From positions 276,543 through 340,542 of the forward strand of contig NZ_FTMD01000005.1 in the NCBI RefSeq assembly GCF_900156155.1: a DNA stretch of 64,000 nt. Direction: 5' to 3'. Under the pieces are notes generated by a model. It was not told where the DNA came from. It ran no database searches and was given only the letters and a program-made list of their open reading frames with translations. The stretch's first letter is position 1, and every line of letters begins with the position of its first letter. The DNA comes from Aromatoleum tolulyticum. Lineage in GTDB: Bacteria; Pseudomonadota; Gammaproteobacteria; Burkholderiales; Rhodocyclaceae. Shown piece by piece: positions 28,469 to 36,660 of this stretch. The translations under genes were made by a program, and so were the position numbers.

Positions 28469-29275
28469 CTATTCCGATTCCGAATCCGTCAGCGGATCGA
28501 GGGGGCGCCATTCGCCCCGGATGCGCCCTTCGAGGGGCCTGAAGCGGATCTTGTACGTCATCTTCCGGCTGTCCTTGATCCAGTATCCCAGGTAGAGATA
28601 GGGGAGGTGCAGCCGGCGGCACACTTCGATCTGCCAGAGCACGCCGAAGGTTCCGTAACTGGCCTTGGGGTCGTCTGGATCGAAGAACGTATACACGCTG
28701 GACAGGCCGTCGCTCAGGCGGTCGATCACGCTGACCATGCGCAGGACGCCCTGTTCGCGGAATTCGACGACGCGCGTATCTACCTGGCTCTGCAACAGGA
28801 AGTGCGCGTACTGCTCGCGGTTGTCCTGATCCATCCCCCCGCCGGCGTGCCGCGAACCCTGGTAGCGCTGGTAGAGGGCGTAGTGCTCTTCCGAAAACGA
28901 GAGATCCCGCTCGCGCGCCTCCAGCGTACAGTGCCGCGCCCAGCTTCGCCGCTGGCTGCGGTCGGGAACAAACGCGTCCACCGGAATCCGCACCGGCACG
29001 CAGGCACGGCAATGGTCGCAGTAGGGCCGGTAGGTGAACATGCCGCTGCGCCGGAAGCCGTTCCGGACGAGCTCGCTGTATACGGCTGTGTCGATGAGGT
29101 GCCCGGGCGTCGCGACCTGGGAGCGCGCCACTCGTTCCGGAAGGTAAGAGCAAGCATAAGGCGCCGTCGCGTAGAACTGGATGAGTGCGTACGGGTAGTC
29201 TTTCTGCATGTCTGCGAGTGTGTGCTCAGAACAATCCCCGGCCCGCGTGTTCGGGCCAGCGTCCCGGTCCGTCAC
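28469..29275 (-). CDS. bpt: Aspartate/glutamate leucyltransferase (arginyl-transferase-like)
   Basis: Bpt adds Leu from Leu-tRNA to N-terminal Asp or Glu, marking proteins for Clp[26 protein letters not shown] and [24 protein letters not shown] (with a CxxC cluster) are hallmark segments, then [27 protein letters not shown] at 29275 gives 268 residues and overlaps aat by 50 bp. ATG 29209 ([17 protein letters not shown]) gives 246 residues and lies 16 bp after the aat stop. Neither has a strong ribosome-binding site, and the shorter form is equally plausible. It pairs with aat in N-degron labelling. Confidence 0.9.
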   Translation of the reverse strand: MTDRDAGPNTRAGDCSEHTLADMQKDYPYALIQFYATAPYACSYLPERVARSQVATPGHLIDTAVYSELVRNGFRRSGMFTYRPYCDHCRACVPVRIPVDAFVPDRSQRRSWARHCTLEARERDLSFSEEHYALYQRYQGSRHAGGGMDQDNREQYAHFLLQSQVDTRVVEFREQGVLRMVSVIDRLSDGLSSVYTFFDPDDPKASYGTFGVLWQIEVCRRLHLPYLYLGYWIKDSRKMTYKIRFRPLEGRIRGEWRPLDPLTDSESE

Positions 29276-29927
29276 CCTGCCGCGTCCAGATTTCCAGACC
29301 GGCGCGGAATTCGGCGCGAGCCATTTCGAAGGCGCCGAGCGATAGCAGATGCGCGGTCGTCATCTGGCAATCGATCACCGCAAAATTCCTCGATTCGAGA
29401 TAGCGGGCCAGGAAGGCAAGGGCGACCTTTGATGCATCCGCGCGGCGGCTGAACATCGATTCCCCGAAGAATGCCCTCCCGAGCCCGATGCCGTAAAGCC
29501 CCCCCGCAAGCGAGCCTTCGTACCACGCTTCGACACTGTGTGCATAGCCGAGTTCGTGCATGCGACGGTAGGCTGCCTGCATCTCCTCGGTGATCCACGT
29601 ACCCCCTCCGGGTTCCCGCGGTGCCGCGCATGCGGCGACGACTTCGGAAAACGCCGTATCGAAACGCATCTCGAAGCGCTGCTGGCGCAAGGTCCGGCCC
29701 AGCGAGCGGGAAATCTTCATCCTCGACGGGGCGAGCACCAGTCGGGGATCCGGGCTCCACCAGAGTATCGGCTCGCCTGCGCTGTACCACGGAAATATCC
29801 CCTGGCGGTAGGCGGCGAGCAGCCATTCCGGGTCAAGCGCGCCGCCCGCGGCGAGCAGGCCTGGCGGATCGTCAAGTGCCGACTCGACCGGGGGAAACCG
29901 CGGAGTACCCGTGAGCCAGGGAATCAT
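29226..29927 (-). CDS. aat: Leucyl/phenylalanyl-tRNA-protein transferase
   Basis: This 233-residue enzyme attaches Leu or Phe to N-terminal Lys or Arg, creating primary degrons for ClpS/ClpAP. Family signatures are [70 protein letters not shown] and [21 protein letters not shown]. It starts 9 bp downstream of fbpC and is followed by bpt. The combination of both aminoacyl-transferases in one unit is common in beta- and gammaproteobacteria. Confidence 0.96.
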   Translation of the reverse strand: MIPWLTGTPRFPPVESALDDPPGLLAAGGALDPEWLLAAYRQGIFPWYSAGEPILWWSPDPRLVLAPSRMKISRSLGRTLRQQRFEMRFDTAFSEVVAACAAPREPGGGTWITEEMQAAYRRMHELGYAHSVEAWYEGSLAGGLYGIGLGRAFFGESMFSRRADASKVALAFLARYLESRNFAVIDCQMTTAHLLSLGAFEMARAEFRAGLEIWTRQGDGPGRWPEHAGRGLF

Positions 29928-29936
29928 CGCTTGCGA

Positions 29937-31052
29937 TTACTGCGTCCGGAGTGGGCCGATCAGTGGCCGCTCCTGCACCGCGTCGTCCGACCCCTCGTGA
30001 AAGGTCACCACGTGATCGACATCCAGCCGGATACCGATCCGCTCGCCGAGTGCATGGTTGTGGTGGCTCGGCACCAGTGACAGTACCTTTGAGCCGCTTT
30101 CGAGTTTCAACGTGTACAGGATGTCCGCGCCGCGGAAGGCCTTGTGCACCACCTCGGCCTGCAAGGCGCTCGTGTCGTCGTGCACGATGTCGTCCGGCCG
30201 CAGGAGCACCGACACGGTGCAGTCACGGTCGCAGTTGCCGCAACCGATACCGCATTCCACCGGAATGGCGCTGTTCAGCGTGCCGAGCTCGACCTTGACC
30301 TGGTGGTCGTTGAGTACCAGCCCCTGGAGAAACACCCCCTGTCCGACAAAATCCGCGACGAAGCGATTGGCGGGGCGGTGATAAAGGTTATACGGCGTAT
30401 CCCATTGCTGGATGCGCCCTTCGTTCATGATTCCGATCTCGTCCGCGACCGCGAACGCTTCGTGCTGATCGTGGGTGACCAGAATCGCCGTTGTGTTCGT
30501 CGCCTTGATGATGTCGCGCACCTCGAACGACAGGCGTTCGCGCAACTCCACATCGAGATTCGAGAAGGGTTCGTCGAGCAGGAGAAGGCTGGGGCGCGGG
30601 GCAAGCGCGCGCGCGAGAGCGACCCGCTGCTGCTGGCCTCCGGACATCTCGTGCGGATACTTGTGCCCCTGGCCGGCCAGTCCCACGACACGCAGCAACT
30701 CGGCGACGCGGTCACGACGCTGCTGTGTGTCGAGATGGCGCAGGCCGAACCCGATGTTTTCTGACACCGAAAGATGCGGGAACAGCGCGTAATCCTGAAA
30801 CACCATTCCGATGCGCCGGCTCTCGGGCGGAACATGCAGGTCGCTCCTGCTCACCACCTTGCCGTCGAGCCGGATCTGCCCGGCCGTGACGGGTTCGAAC
30901 CCCGCGATGCAGCGCAAGACAGTGGTCTTGCCGCAGCCGGACGGGCCCAGCAGACAGCCGATGCTGCCCTGTTCGAGACGGAATGAAAGCTTGCGGACGA
31001 CCTGATGGCCGCCGTACGCCAGATCGATGCCGGCGAGCTCGAGATGGGACAT
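29937..31052 (-). CDS. fbpC: Ferric iron ABC transporter, ATP-binding protein (FbpC-like)
   Basis: This 371-residue ATPase energises the iron importer with FbpB and FbpA. Walker A is LLGPSGCGKTT (residues 35-43), the Q-loop is VFQDYALFPHLSV, the signature is MSGGQQQRVALARAL, Walker B is LLLLDEPFSNLD and the H-loop is LVTHD. A C-terminal TOBE-like regulatory region follows. Within it residues 267-278 read CGIGCGNCDRDC, a C-x3-C-x2-C-x3-C cluster that could ligate iron or an Fe-S centre. It is divergent from fbpB across a 132-bp region with a palindromic -10/operator, and is followed by aat after 9 bp. Confidence 0.88.
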   Translation of the reverse strand: MSHLELAGIDLAYGGHQVVRKLSFRLEQGSIGCLLGPSGCGKTTVLRCIAGFEPVTAGQIRLDGKVVSRSDLHVPPESRRIGMVFQDYALFPHLSVSENIGFGLRHLDTQQRRDRVAELLRVVGLAGQGHKYPHEMSGGQQQRVALARALAPRPSLLLLDEPFSNLDVELRERLSFEVRDIIKATNTTAILVTHDQHEAFAVADEIGIMNEGRIQQWDTPYNLYHRPANRFVADFVGQGVFLQGLVLNDHQVKVELGTLNSAIPVECGIGCGNCDRDCTVSVLLRPDDIVHDDTSALQAEVVHKAFRGADILYTLKLESGSKVLSLVPSHHNHALGERIGIRLDVDHVVTFHEGSDDAVQERPLIGPLRTQ

Positions 31053-31118
31053 GGGGAATCCGATACTGCGTTGAAAAGTGCGATGGCCATTATTGCATCG
31101 CGGTAACCGAAATGGGAT

Positions 31119-31136
31119 GAATTATAATTCTCGATA
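31119..31136. promoter_or_regulatory. Fur-like operator overlapping back-to-back -10 elements of fbpC and fbpB
   Basis: The palindrome GAATTATAATTC (31119-31130) holds TATAAT on both strands and is followed by TCGATAG. The TTCTCGATAG part recurs, on the opposite strand, upstream of fbpA (34944-34953), suggesting a shared iron regulator. Good -35 hexamers were not found for either direction. Confidence 0.55.
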
Positions 31137-31184
31137 GCCTGCCGCGTGGAATGGACCTAGCGGCGTGACCCCGTCGGGAGCGAG

Positions 31185-32867
31185 ATGAGATTTCTGGAAG
31201 GGCTGGAAAAGTTGCGCGAGCGCTGGTCGTCCTTGACGGCCGGGTCACTGCTGATCTCCGTTCTGATCGCGATGCCGGTGATTTCCGTGTTCTCGAACGT
31301 GTTCGTCGGAGGAACCTCTGGAACCTGGAGTCACCTGTCGTCCACCGTCCTGCCGGAGTTCATCCGTAACACGCTGATCCTGTGTGCGGGTGTCGGTCTG
31401 GGCGTGTCGACCATAGGGGTGGCGACGGCCTGGCTGACCACCATGACCGAGTTTCCGGGGCGCCGCTTCTTCCAGTGGGCCCTGGTCCTGCCCCTCGCCG
31501 TCCCGGCCTACGTGATGGCCTATGTCTACACGGATTTCCTCCAGTTCGTGGGTCCCCTGCAAAGCGGGCTGCGCGAGCTCTTCGGATGGAAGGCGGGTGA
31601 CTACTGGTTCCCGGATGTCCGGACCGCGGGCGGTGCGGTTGCGATGTTCATGTTCGTCCTGTACCCGTACGTTTACCTCCTGGCACGAACAGCGTTTCTC
31701 GAGCGGGCGTCCGGAATGCTCGAAGCAGGACGCTCGCTGGGCCTCGGCCCCTGGGGCAGCTTTTTCCGTGTCTCGCTGCCTTTGGCCCGACCCGCCGTGG
31801 TAGCCGGTTCCGCGCTGGCGCTGATGGAAACGCTTGCGGATTTCGGCACGGTCTCGTACTTCGGCGTGCAGACGTTCACGACCGGCATCTACCGTGCCTG
31901 GTTTTCCCTCGGCGATCGCGTCGCCGCCGCACAGCTTTCCGCGATGCTGCTGGCTTTCGTCGTGCTGGTGCTCGTTCTCGAACACGCCAGCCGGGGGCGG
32001 GCGCGGTTCAACAACACCTCGCGCCAGCAGATGGTGCCGACGCCGGTCCGGCTGTCGCGTCCGATGGGCCTTATTGCCACACTCGCCTGCCTGCTGCCGC
32101 TCCTTCTCGGATTCCTGCTGCCGGCCTTTCTGCTGGTGCGCATGGCGCTCGTGGAGGGCGATGCGCAGTTCGGCGCGCGCTTCGTGCAACTGGCGCGCAA
32201 CAGTTTCGTGCTCGCTCTGGTAACGGCGCTGCTCGCCGTGCTGCTGGCGATCCTGCTCGGCTATGCTGCGCGGCTGGCACGCACGCGCCTGCCGCGAGTG
32301 CTGAATCGCATCGTCGGGCTCGGTTATGCCGTTCCGGGATCGGTCATCGCGGTCGGGGTGCTGATTCCGGTGACGAGACTCGACCATGTGATCTCGGCTT
32401 GGTGGCAGGGCGTGACCGGCGTGAATCCAGGCCTTGTGCTCACCGGGGGAATCGCCGCGCTCGTGTATGCTTATTTGGGCCGTTTTCTTTCCGTCGCGCT
32501 TCATACGGTCGAAACCAGTCTGGGCAAGATCACGTCGAGCATGGATGATGCGTCCCGCAGTCTCGGTGTCGGAAAGTGGGCCACGCTGCAGCGCGTCCAT
32601 GTCCCGATCCTGCGGGGCAGCCTGCTCACTGCCAGCCTGCTCGTCTTTGTCGACGTGATGAAGGAATTGCCGGCGACCCTCGTGATGAGACCGTTCAATT
32701 TCGACACCTTGGCGACGCAGGCTCACACGCTCGCATCGGATGAACGGCTGGCCGAGGCATCCACGGCTGCCGTGACGATCGTCGCGGTCGGCCTGCTGCC
32801 GATGTTCATCATCTCGCGCCAGATTGCGCGCGGAAACCGGCGCACAGTCGAGGAGACGGAAGTCTAG
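31185..32867 (+). CDS. fbpB: Ferric iron ABC transporter, fused two-domain permease (FbpB-like)
   Basis: This 560-residue permease has twelve predicted helices in two duplicated six-helix domains. Each has an EAA-type loop: EAGRSLGLGPWGSFFRVSLPLARPAVVAG in the first and DDASRSLGVGKWATLQRVHVPILRGSLL in the second. PLAVPAYVMAYVYTDFLQFVGPLQ is a typical segment of the iron(III) permease group. The start ATG 31185 follows a GGGAGCGAG. It forms the inner-membrane channel for FbpC, and iron is brought by FbpA encoded 1 kb downstream on the other strand. Confidence 0.9.
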   Translation: MRFLEGLEKLRERWSSLTAGSLLISVLIAMPVISVFSNVFVGGTSGTWSHLSSTVLPEFIRNTLILCAGVGLGVSTIGVATAWLTTMTEFPGRRFFQWALVLPLAVPAYVMAYVYTDFLQFVGPLQSGLRELFGWKAGDYWFPDVRTAGGAVAMFMFVLYPYVYLLARTAFLERASGMLEAGRSLGLGPWGSFFRVSLPLARPAVVAGSALALMETLADFGTVSYFGVQTFTTGIYRAWFSLGDRVAAAQLSAMLLAFVVLVLVLEHASRGRARFNNTSRQQMVPTPVRLSRPMGLIATLACLLPLLLGFLLPAFLLVRMALVEGDAQFGARFVQLARNSFVLALVTALLAVLLAILLGYAARLARTRLPRVLNRIVGLGYAVPGSVIAVGVLIPVTRLDHVISAWWQGVTGVNPGLVLTGGIAALVYAYLGRFLSVALHTVETSLGKITSSMDDASRSLGVGKWATLQRVHVPILRGSLLTASLLVFVDVMKELPATLVMRPFNFDTLATQAHTLASDERLAEASTAAVTIVAVGLLPMFIISRQIARGNRRTVEETEV

Positions 32868-32905
32868 AGTGCAGTTCGAATGCGAAATACGGCCGAGGAG
32901 GCGGG

Positions 32906-33223
32906 ATGACAATCAAAATATTATTGTGGTGCGACGATCTGATGAACCGCATGCGGCTCGAGTCGGAGTGGAAGGCAGCCGGTGCGACGATGCTCAAGAA
33001 GCGAGGTACGGAAACACCCGACTGCATCGTGGTGGATCTTGCGGTGCGTAAAGCGTGTGATCACATTGCACAGTTGCGCGCGACCTTTCCCCAGGTCGAT
33101 ATCATAGTTTTCGGTCCGCAATACGACCCCGACGCGTTCGAGGCGGCAAAGCGGGCCGGAGCAACCGAGGTGGCAGCGCGCGGATCGATCGTGGAGCGAG
33201 TGTCGCGTCGTTTTCCGAAGTAA
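32906..33223 (+). CDS. Small degenerate receiver-like protein
   Basis: This 105-residue protein, preceded by a strong GGAGGCGGG, starts 38 bp after fbpB and is probably co-transcribed with it. It looks like a truncated response-regulator receiver: the acidic pair is D10/D11 (LLWCDD), a candidate phospho-Asp is D44 in CIVVDLAV, and the beta4 strand is VDIIVFGPQ. Gly replaces the usual Thr/Ser (G70), and the conserved Lys of beta5 is missing (GATEVAARGSI). There is no output domain. It may be a non-phosphorylated signalling or adaptor fold tied to iron uptake. Function is not known and the receiver assignment is moderate. Confidence 0.7.
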   Translation: MTIKILLWCDDLMNRMRLESEWKAAGATMLKKRGTETPDCIVVDLAVRKACDHIAQLRATFPQVDIIVFGPQYDPDAFEAAKRAGATEVAARGSIVERVSRRFPK

Positions 33224-33325
33224 GGAGTTCGCTTCGTTGGATCTGCGTCCCCGTCACCCGCTGAACACACGACTTTTTGAGCAAGAACAGGAGCGGGCAC
33301 GCCCAAACGATGGGATAATTCGACC

Positions 33326-33727
33326 ATGAATGCACCGCAATCGACTTCTCCGCGTCGTCGCCTGCAGGAACTGCTGGCGATTCCTGACAATCAGCGCACC
33401 GACGCCGAATGGGACGAACTCAACGAACTCGAGATCAGTCTTGCTCCGGGAAATCGTGAAGGCGCTCCCGATCCCAACCTCAGGCGTCCGACGCCCTCGA
33501 CGGGACTGGGCCCCAAGCCCTCCCGTGGCCCGCGGCCAGGGGGGCGCCAGCAAAAATCTGGCGGACAAGGCAAGACTCCCCCGCAGCAGAAGCCGCCAGT
33601 CCAGCCGAAGAGCGCTGCTGCTGCGCCGGCACTGGCGGGCGAAGATGTACCGGCCAAGAAGCCGGCGCGGAAATTCCGCAAGCGTTCCCCGAAGCCGAAC
33701 ACGACGCCTACCCCTCAGTCGGAGTAG
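33326..33727 (+). CDS. Hypothetical basic, Pro/Lys-rich low-complexity protein
   Basis: This 133-residue protein has an ordered-looking N-terminus (RRRLQELLAIPDNQRTDAEWDELNELEISL) followed by a disordered Pro/Lys/Gln/Arg-rich tail, for example PARKFRKRSPKPN. The charge is strongly positive overall, suggesting nucleic-acid or membrane-surface contact. There is no signal peptide or transmembrane segment. It starts 102 bp after the receiver-like gene and is followed by a strong terminator, which supports a real gene. I do not recognise the family. Confidence 0.6.
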   Translation: MNAPQSTSPRRRLQELLAIPDNQRTDAEWDELNELEISLAPGNREGAPDPNLRRPTPSTGLGPKPSRGPRPGGRQQKSGGQGKTPPQQKPPVQPKSAAAAPALAGEDVPAKKPARKFRKRSPKPNTTPTPQSE

Positions 33728-33777
33728 GTGCGCTGTCCGTAGCGGGTTCCTCCTGAAGTCGCTGCCAGGCTTGCATG

Positions 33778-33821
33778 AAAGGACGACGCCTTCCGGGTAA
33801 ACCGGAAGGCGTCGTCCTTTT
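33778..33821. terminator. Strong bidirectional rho-independent terminator
   Basis: A perfect 16-bp inverted repeat (33781-33796 with 33802-33817, 5-nt loop) is flanked by AAA on the left and TTTT on the right. It can stop both the plus-strand fbpB unit and the minus-strand fbpA unit, whose stop codon lies 65 bp away. Confidence 0.92.
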
Positions 33822-33885
33822 CCTGCGGGGGCTCTGACCTACACTGGTGTGCGGCGGGGCGGTCGCCCCGACGCAGACCGAACGA

Positions 33886-34905
33886 TCAACGGAACCCGGC
33901 GCGGTCGTAGATCTTTTGCGCTTCGGCAGCGGTGTTGGCGAGTTCGCCGACGGGCAGGCTGTCCGCCTTGAATTTGCCGAGCGTGTCGAGCGCGGGGTTG
34001 GTGACTTTTACGTTCGCCACGACCGGCCATTCATTGTTTCCATTGGCGAAGTAGCCCTGCGCCTCGTCCGATGCGAGGTACTCGAGGAACTTGACCGCGG
34101 CACCCTTGTTCGGGGCGTTCTTCAGCATGCCCGCGCCCGAAACGTTGATGTGCGTGCCCCATGTCTTCTGGTTCGGCCAAACGGTTCCGATCTTCGCGAC
34201 GACGGCCTTGTCCTCGGCCTTGTCCGAGTTCATCAGACGCGCAAGATAATAGGTATTGGCGATCGTCACGCCGCACTCGCCAGCTGCCACCGCCTTGATC
34301 TGGTCGGTATCGCCGCCTTTCGGCGCGCGAGCAAAATTCGCAACCACGTTCCTGGCCCAGGTCTCCGTCGCTTCGGCTCCATTGTGTTTCACGAGAGCCG
34401 CCCCGAGGGAAATGTTGTACGGGTGGCTACCGGAGCGCGAGCAGACCTTTCCCTTCAGTGCAGGAGCCGCAAGGCTCTCGTAAGTCTGCACATCTTCCGC
34501 CTTGACCGAATCCTTGTTGTAAATGATCACGCGGGCGCGCGTCGAATATGCGTACCAGTTTTCGGCGCGCAGATTCGCGGGAATGCGCTCTTCGAGAACC
34601 TTCGACTTCACCGGCGCGAAGATCCCGAGCTCGTCCGCCTTGGCCAGGCGCGACGCATCGACGGTGATGAAGACGTCGGCCGGGCTGTTCGCACCCTCGT
34701 TGCGGATGCGCTCGAGCAGTTCGTCTTCCTTGGCCTCGATTCGGTTGATCTTGATGCCGGTCTGTTTCGTGAAGTTCGAATACAAGGCCTCATCGGTCTG
34801 ATAGTGGCGGGCCGAATACAGATTGAGCTCCGTGTCCGCTGCGATTGCGTGAGTGGAGAGCGCACCGATACTGGTGACGATGGAGGCGATAAGCGTCTTG
34901 TTCAT
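33886..34905 (-). CDS. fbpA: Ferric iron ABC transporter, periplasmic iron-binding protein (FbpA-like)
   Basis: The ATG at 34905 (MNKTLIASIVTSIGALSTHAIAAD) gives a 339-residue protein with a signal peptide ending around residue 22. An in-frame upstream ATG adds residues without a sensible signal. The mature protein is a bacterial transferrin-type binder: ELNLYSARHYQTDEALYSNFTKQTGIKI, DVFITVDASRLAKADELGIF and the iron-liganding paired Tyr in GVTIANTYYLARLMNS. It captures Fe3+ in the periplasm for FbpBC. It is monocistronic and divergent from a DUF2325 gene, across a region with tandem Fur-like palindromes. Confidence 0.92.
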   Translation of the reverse strand: MNKTLIASIVTSIGALSTHAIAADTELNLYSARHYQTDEALYSNFTKQTGIKINRIEAKEDELLERIRNEGANSPADVFITVDASRLAKADELGIFAPVKSKVLEERIPANLRAENWYAYSTRARVIIYNKDSVKAEDVQTYESLAAPALKGKVCSRSGSHPYNISLGAALVKHNGAEATETWARNVVANFARAPKGGDTDQIKAVAAGECGVTIANTYYLARLMNSDKAEDKAVVAKIGTVWPNQKTWGTHINVSGAGMLKNAPNKGAAVKFLEYLASDEAQGYFANGNNEWPVVANVKVTNPALDTLGKFKADSLPVGELANTAAEAQKIYDRAGFR

Positions 34906-34943
34906 GTGGTTCCCTTGCGTTGTCATGGGGCGATGGCGCAATA

Positions 34944-35011
34944 CTATCGAGAACAATTCTTACTTGCAAATGGTTCCCATTGCAGGCAGTATAGTTGCGA
35001 ATGATTCGCAA
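34944..35011. promoter_or_regulatory. Tandem Fur-like operators between fbpA and the DUF2325 gene
   Basis: TTGCGAATGATTCGCAA (34995-35011) is a perfect 7-3-7 inverted repeat of Fur-box type. TTGCAAATGGTTCCCAT (34964-34980) is a second, imperfect copy exactly 31 bp upstream, about three helical turns. A CTATCGAGAA element at 34944-34953 repeats the motif seen at the fbpB/fbpC promoter. These sites would let one repressor govern both divergent genes. Confidence 0.68.
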
Positions 35012-35028
35012 TACCGATGAGGGATGAT

Positions 35029-35358
35029 ATGGATGCACTGATTGTGGGAGCAGATCGCCTCGGCAACATTCCGAATGTCTTGTCGGAGTTCGGCATTCGC
35101 ATTGCGGGGCACGTAAGCGGCCGTGAAACCGCGCATCAGCGCCGCACGGCGACTCTGCCTGCCGGTATCGGCATGGTGATTCTCTTCACGGATTTCCTTG
35201 GCCACAACGTGATGCAGCGCTTCCGCGAAGCGGCCAGCAAGGAGGGGGCAGCGGTGGTGTGCTGCAGGCGGTCCGTATGCGCACTCCAGCAGGCGCTCGG
35301 AAAGCGCGTGGACAGGAGCGACTGCGCGGCGTGCCGTGCCGACTGCGCCAGGCACTGA
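35029..35358 (+). CDS. DUF2325 domain-containing protein
   Basis: The ATG at 35029 (MDALIVGADRLGNIPNVLSEFGIRIAGHVSGR) follows GAGGG and gives 109 residues. The fold looks like a small Rossmann-type unit: a glycine-containing first turn (VGADRLGN), IGMVILFTDFLGHNVMQRFREAASKEGAAVVCCRRSVCAL and a terminal Cys-rich tail DCAACRADCARH. DUF2325 proteins are uncharacterised. The location, divergent from fbpA with Fur-like palindromes in between, points to iron-responsive expression. The cysteines might bind a metal. Confidence 0.78.
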   Translation: MDALIVGADRLGNIPNVLSEFGIRIAGHVSGRETAHQRRTATLPAGIGMVILFTDFLGHNVMQRFREAASKEGAAVVCCRRSVCALQQALGKRVDRSDCAACRADCARH

Positions 35359-35398
35359 GGTGGCGCGGAGGAGGGGCGTCAGCGCTCGAACGAGAACC

Positions 35399-36292
35399 TT
35401 ACAGGCAGGCGAATTCGATGACGTCGTGGCTTTCCGAGGACGATCGGCCCAATGCAATCTGGCCGCGTTTTCTCAGGACCACTTCCTCGTGCGACAGAAC
35501 GAATTCACGTTCTCCGTCAATGGCGACAAAGGTGCCGTTGCTGCTCCGGTCGACCAGAACGAACTTGTCGCCGCGCAGTTCGATGTAGGCGTGTTCGCGG
35601 GAAGCCCGCGTGTCTGTAACGCGTATCTCCGCGGAAGCCGCACGGCCCAGCCGGGCGCTCGGCATCTGGGCGTTCAGGGTCAGCCAGCGATTCGCAATGC
35701 TCAGCCGCAACTCGGGCGCGTCTTCGGCGTCGAGTTTCACGCTCTGTACTACTGTCAGATCGCCCGCTGATTCACAAACGAGCTCGAACGGGGCAGTCAG
35801 ACGCGACACGCCCCGCAGGCTTCTGCTCTGGAGCGGATGCAGGAGATTGCGCCATTCGGGCTTCAACTCCTGGACGCATTGTTCGGATGCTATCGCACGG
35901 CCCGGAGTCGCCAGTTCGAGCAGACGGGCCGCGACATTCACCGTATCACCGAAGACGTCTTCTTCGCTGACGATCACCGTTCCGGTGTGGAACGCGACGC
36001 GAACGGCCATTTTCTGTCCGGATACGCGCGGAAGATCCTGAACGACGTTGTGGATCCTTATCGCCGCCTCGGGCGCGTCGTTCGGATCGGAAAAAACCGC
36101 GAGCAGTCCATCTCCGGTGTTCTTGATGACTCTGCCGCCGCAGGCCTGGATCTCCTGTCGCATCCCGAGCAGGCATTGCTCGACAAGACGGTAGGCGGCG
36201 GCGTCCCCCGCACTCTCGTAAAGCCTGGTGCTGCCGGCCAGGTCGGCAAAAAACACCGTGCAAGTGTCGGGGAAGGTTTCGGAGACCGTCAT
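35399..36292 (-). CDS. Class III adenylate/guanylate cyclase with C-terminal FHA domain
   Basis: This 297-residue cytosolic protein combines a cyclase catalytic domain (residues 8-170) and an FHA phosphothreonine-binding domain (residues 200-290). Both metal-binding aspartates are present (FFADLAGSTRLYE and KNTGDGLLAVF), as is the transition-state Asn/Arg pair in GDTVNVAARL. The Lys in RVIKNTGDG and Asp in EEDVFG fit ATP as substrate. The FHA core is SARLGRAASAEIRVTDTRASREHAYIEL and RSSNGTFV. No transmembrane segments are present. The FHA domain suggests control by a Ser/Thr kinase, none of which is nearby. Confidence 0.88.
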   Translation of the reverse strand: MTVSETFPDTCTVFFADLAGSTRLYESAGDAAAYRLVEQCLLGMRQEIQACGGRVIKNTGDGLLAVFSDPNDAPEAAIRIHNVVQDLPRVSGQKMAVRVAFHTGTVIVSEEDVFGDTVNVAARLLELATPGRAIASEQCVQELKPEWRNLLHPLQSRSLRGVSRLTAPFELVCESAGDLTVVQSVKLDAEDAPELRLSIANRWLTLNAQMPSARLGRAASAEIRVTDTRASREHAYIELRGDKFVLVDRSSNGTFVAIDGEREFVLSHEEVVLRKRGQIALGRSSSESHDVIEFACL

Positions 36293-36660
36293 CTTTTCAT
36301 TATAAGGAAACCCGGGCGGTACAGCGCACGTACGTCCCGGGAATGGGTCGATTTGGGGCCCGGTGATGCATTCCGCTATAATTCATGTATTGGAGTTCCC
36401 GGCCGGACCGGATCGTCTTTCCGGCTCATTCTCCGCCGGTTGTGCCGGTCATTCCCGACGTCACAGCGAAAACATCATCGCCCTCTCGGCCTTGCATATT
36501 TCCGTTTGTCCGGATCGTTCCGGTGTCTCCTGAGTGCAGTCGTGCGCAATGGGGGGCCATGTCGCCATGCCGAGGACGATCGCGGAGCGGAGTGTGGCGC
36601 CGGAAGTTCTCGCGATGGATCGTCGTGCAGCCGGATATTGCCTGTTTTCGAGGAGTTGAA
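36293..36660 (+). promoter_or_regulatory. Promoter and long 5' leader upstream of the IF-1 gene
   Basis: No gene is supported in these 368 bp. A consensus -10 TATAAT (36377-36382) on the plus strand would start a leader of about 270 nt before the IF-1 ATG. The leader includes an in-frame open stretch that looks non-coding. Long leaders are known for cold-shock-type mRNAs, and whether this one folds is untested. Confidence 0.45.
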
